Below, piece by piece: positions 7,076-8,151 of a DNA stretch of 8,151 nucleotides. This DNA comes from Clostridia bacterium (GTDB lineage Bacteria; Bacillota; Clostridia; Christensenellales; Aristaeellaceae): positions 1-8,151 of the forward strand of contig JAKSQG010000079.1 of assembly GCA_024404275.1 (NCBI GenBank). Direction: 5' to 3'. Every line of letters starts with the position of its first letter. Position 1 is the stretch's first letter. Both the position numbers and the translations under genes were made by a program. Below the pieces are notes generated by a model. It was not told where the DNA came from and searched no databases. It saw only the letters and a list, made by a program, of their open reading frames with translations.

Positions 7076-7105
7076 TTGCAAAATGCGCATGAATGAGCGT
7101 ATAAT
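7076..7105 (+). promoter_or_regulatory. Predicted promoter of the DeoR-type regulator and kinase genes
   Basis: TTGCAA (7076-7081) and a perfect TATAAT (7100-7105) with an 18-base spacer; the start would be near 7112, about 25 bases before the regulator ATG. The -35 is only 15 bases from the -35 of the divergent promoter, so the two polymerase sites are back to back. The spacer contains the 8-bp palindrome ATGCGCAT (7083-7090). Confidence 0.68.
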
Positions 7106-7113
7106 ATGACTGA

Positions 7114-7125
7114 CTTTGAGCAAAG
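7114..7125 (+). promoter_or_regulatory. Small dyad overlapping the regulator ribosome binding site
   Basis: CTTTG-AG-CAAAG overlaps the Shine-Dalgarno AAAGGA (7122-7127) of the regulator. It could be a second weak operator for autoregulation or merely chance; the arms are only 5 bp and the loop too tight for a full RNA hairpin. Confidence 0.25.
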
Positions 7126-7136
7126 GAATCGATTCT

Positions 7137-7895
7137 ATGAGCAATGATCCGAGAGATGAAGAACTGCTGCGGCTGCTTGAGAAGCATGAGTACCTGAGCG
7201 TGCATACGCTGGCATAGGAAATGCACCTGAGTGAGTCCACGGTGCGCAGGCAGCTTTCGCACATGGCTAAAAGCGGACTGGTCAGGCGTACGTACGGAGG
7301 CGTTACGCTGGCACATCCGCAGGGCAATCCATTTTCCATGAGAAACGAGAGCAACACAGAGGAAAAACGCCTGCTGGCGCAAAAAGCCTGTGCGCTGATT
7401 CCCGAAGGCGGTGTGATCTTTCTGGACAGCTCCAGCACGGTGGTGAATATGCCGTAGTTTATGAAGAAGCTGACGGGTATCACGGTGGTGACAAATGGGT
7501 TTGAAGTCTGCCGTCAGCTGATGAACCAAACACAGGATCTGTATTTTATCGGCGGTTTTGTGGATAAGCGCGATGAAGCCTGCCGAGGGAAATATGCCCT
7601 GCAGCAGTTAAAAATGATGCATTTCGATGTCGGCTTTTTTGCATGCAGCGGTCTTGGCGAGGATGGCGTTCTTTCGGGATACACCGACAGCGGAAGCCTT
7701 ATCGTACAGACTGCTTTGGAAAGCTGCGATAAGCGGGTATTTCTCTGTGACAGCAGCAAGCTGTTTTTGCGGCGGATTCATGCCATCTGTTCTCTGACAG
7801 ATGTAGATGAAGTAATTTGCATGGAGCCGCTGCCGGAAAAGCTGCGGCGGATGGTCGGAATCAACCGTCCGGAAAAAACAGAAGAGGTGAGATAA
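7137..7895 (+). CDS. DeoR-family transcriptional regulator with two in-frame TAG codons (recoded gene or pseudogene)
   Basis: Read from ATG 7137 to TAA 7893 the frame gives 252 residues, the normal DeoR-family length, with only two interruptions, both TAG (codons 27 and 107). The N-terminal winged helix-turn-helix covers about residues 8-58: LLRLLEKHEYLSVHTLA, then the recognition part SESTVRRQL (32-40) and LVRRTYGGV (48-56). The usual RRDL reads RRQL. The C-terminal sugar-phosphate sensor domain has FLDSSST (95-101), TVVTNG (116-121) and DSSK (205-208), all family hallmarks. Homology continues without shift across both TAGs, which replace single residues at non-core positions. The ribosome binding site is AAAGGA at 7122-7127, 9 bases before the ATG. 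Expected role: sugar-phosphate-responsive repressor of the divergent operon and of itself and the kinase. If TAG is a true stop only a 26-residue peptide and re-initiated fragments (from 7221 and 7461) could be made. Confidence 0.82.
7215..7217 (+). other. In-frame TAG codon 27 of the DeoR-type gene
   Basis: The codon lies in LA-TAG-EMHLSESTVRR, where DeoR proteins commonly have a variable polar residue (Glu, Lys, Arg or Gln) just before the helix-turn-helix turn. One base change from CAG (Gln) or AAG/GAG would make it. An in-frame ATG follows one codon later (7221). Confidence 0.9.
7455..7457 (+). other. In-frame TAG codon 107 of the DeoR-type gene
   Basis: The codon lies in SSSTVVNMP-TAG-FMKKLTGITVVTNG, in the variable segment between the DSSST and TVVTN motifs of the sensor domain. 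The spacing between these two motifs is the usual one if the TAG counts as one residue. An in-frame ATG again follows one codon later (7461). Confidence 0.9.
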
Positions 7896-8151
7896 ATGGC
7901 TTCCTATACTATTGGGATCGATTTCGGAACGCTTTCCTGCCGTGCATTGGTGCTTGACCTGGACAGCGGCAAGGTGATGGGTAATGCCGAACATGGCTAT
8001 CATGTTTATGAAAAAAGGTTACCGGACGGAACGCCGTTGCCGGAACGCATCGCACTGGGGGACCCGGCAGACCACCGTGAGGCACTGAAATGCTGCGTCC
8101 TCGACGCGACTCAAAACACTGGCATCTCATCCACTGAGGTGCAGGGCAACC
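7896..8151 (+). CDS. araB: Ribulokinase-type FGGY carbohydrate kinase, N-terminal part (cut by window end)
   Basis: The frame is open from ATG 7896 to the end of the window, 85 codons, so only the first domain start is visible. YTIGIDFGTLSCRALVLD (residues 4-21) is the first phosphate-binding motif of FGGY kinases in the form typical of ribulokinases (DFGTLS), and the following EKRLPDGTPLPERIALGDP..HREALK matches the AraB-specific insertion with LPDGT. Ribulokinase phosphorylates L-ribulose with ATP in L-arabinose catabolism. The start codon abuts the regulator's TAA (7893-7895), with GAGGTGA (7884-7890) inside the regulator's end as ribosome binding site, so the two are co-transcribed and probably translationally coupled. 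No TAG occurs in the visible frame. Another ketopentose or deoxyketose as substrate cannot be excluded from the fragment. Confidence 0.85.
   Translation, partial: MASYTIGIDFGTLSCRALVLDLDSGKVMGNAEHGYHVYEKRLPDGTPLPERIALGDPADHREALKCCVLDATQNTGISSTEVQGN

Noticed and set aside
7083..7090. Palindrome ATGCGCAT in the spacer of the regulator promoter
   Set aside because: Eight bases of symmetry with no second copy are not enough to call an operator.
6970..7136. Catabolite-responsive (cre) site for CcpA
   Set aside because: TGAAAC and TTCGTTCA around 7001-7015 look faintly similar, but the spacing does not fit the cre consensus.
7215..7457. Pyrrolysine insertion at the TAG codons
   Set aside because: Pyrrolysine is known mainly in methylamine methyltransferases and a few other enzymes; nothing in a DeoR regulator at two variable positions calls for it, and no pyl genes are in the window.
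1..8151. Mobile element, phage or CRISPR signals
   Set aside because: No transposase, integrase, terminal repeats, direct-repeat arrays or phage genes were seen on either strand.

Overview
The window looks like a carbohydrate-utilisation locus from a bacterium, most likely an uncultured gut-type member of the Bacillota (Clostridia). The grounds are strong AAAGGAGG-type ribosome binding sites on almost every gene, a CUT1 sugar ABC transporter without its own ATPase, a DeoR-family regulator and moderate base composition. The taxonomic placement is inference. No rRNA, tRNA, insertion sequence, CRISPR array or phage gene was seen.

Layout. A cytoplasmic GH29 alpha-L-fucosidase (33-1361, +) converges on a five-gene minus-strand operon, with a bidirectional terminator between them (1367-1393). 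In transcription order (right to left) the operon encodes a sugar-binding protein (6969-5653), a MalF/UgpA-type permease (5570-4689), a MalG/UgpE-type permease (4670-3825), an FAD-dependent oxidoreductase of the PF12831 type (3811-2471) and a divergent NAD(P)-dependent glycerol-3-phosphate-dehydrogenase-like protein (2450-1401). Gaps between genes are 13-20 bases, except for an 82-base gap after the binding-protein gene. That gap carries a perfect 10-bp hairpin followed by a T run, probably a partial terminator that sets transporter stoichiometry.

A 167-base region (6970-7136) holds back-to-back promoters and a perfect 9-bp inverted repeat just downstream of the operon promoter, a good candidate operator. 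Divergently on the plus strand lie a DeoR-family regulator (7137-7895) and, directly abutting it, the start of a ribulokinase-type FGGY kinase (7896 to the window end).

The most striking feature is the regulator. It is a full-length DeoR protein (252 residues) if read straight through, with no frameshift, but its frame contains two TAG codons (7215-7217 and 7455-7457). None of the seven genes whose ends are visible stops at TAG (five TAA, two TGA). This fits UAG being read as an amino acid, with glutamine plausible, but two nonsense mutations in a dying gene or a split, re-initiated protein remain possible. Each TAG is followed one codon later by an in-frame ATG.

How the genes could work together (inference): the regulator senses a phosphorylated sugar and controls the divergent operon and itself. 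The transporter imports a sugar or sugar derivative. The FAD and NAD(P) enzymes oxidise or reduce the imported compound or its phosphate, and the kinase phosphorylates a ketopentose-like intermediate. The true substrate cannot be read from the sequence.
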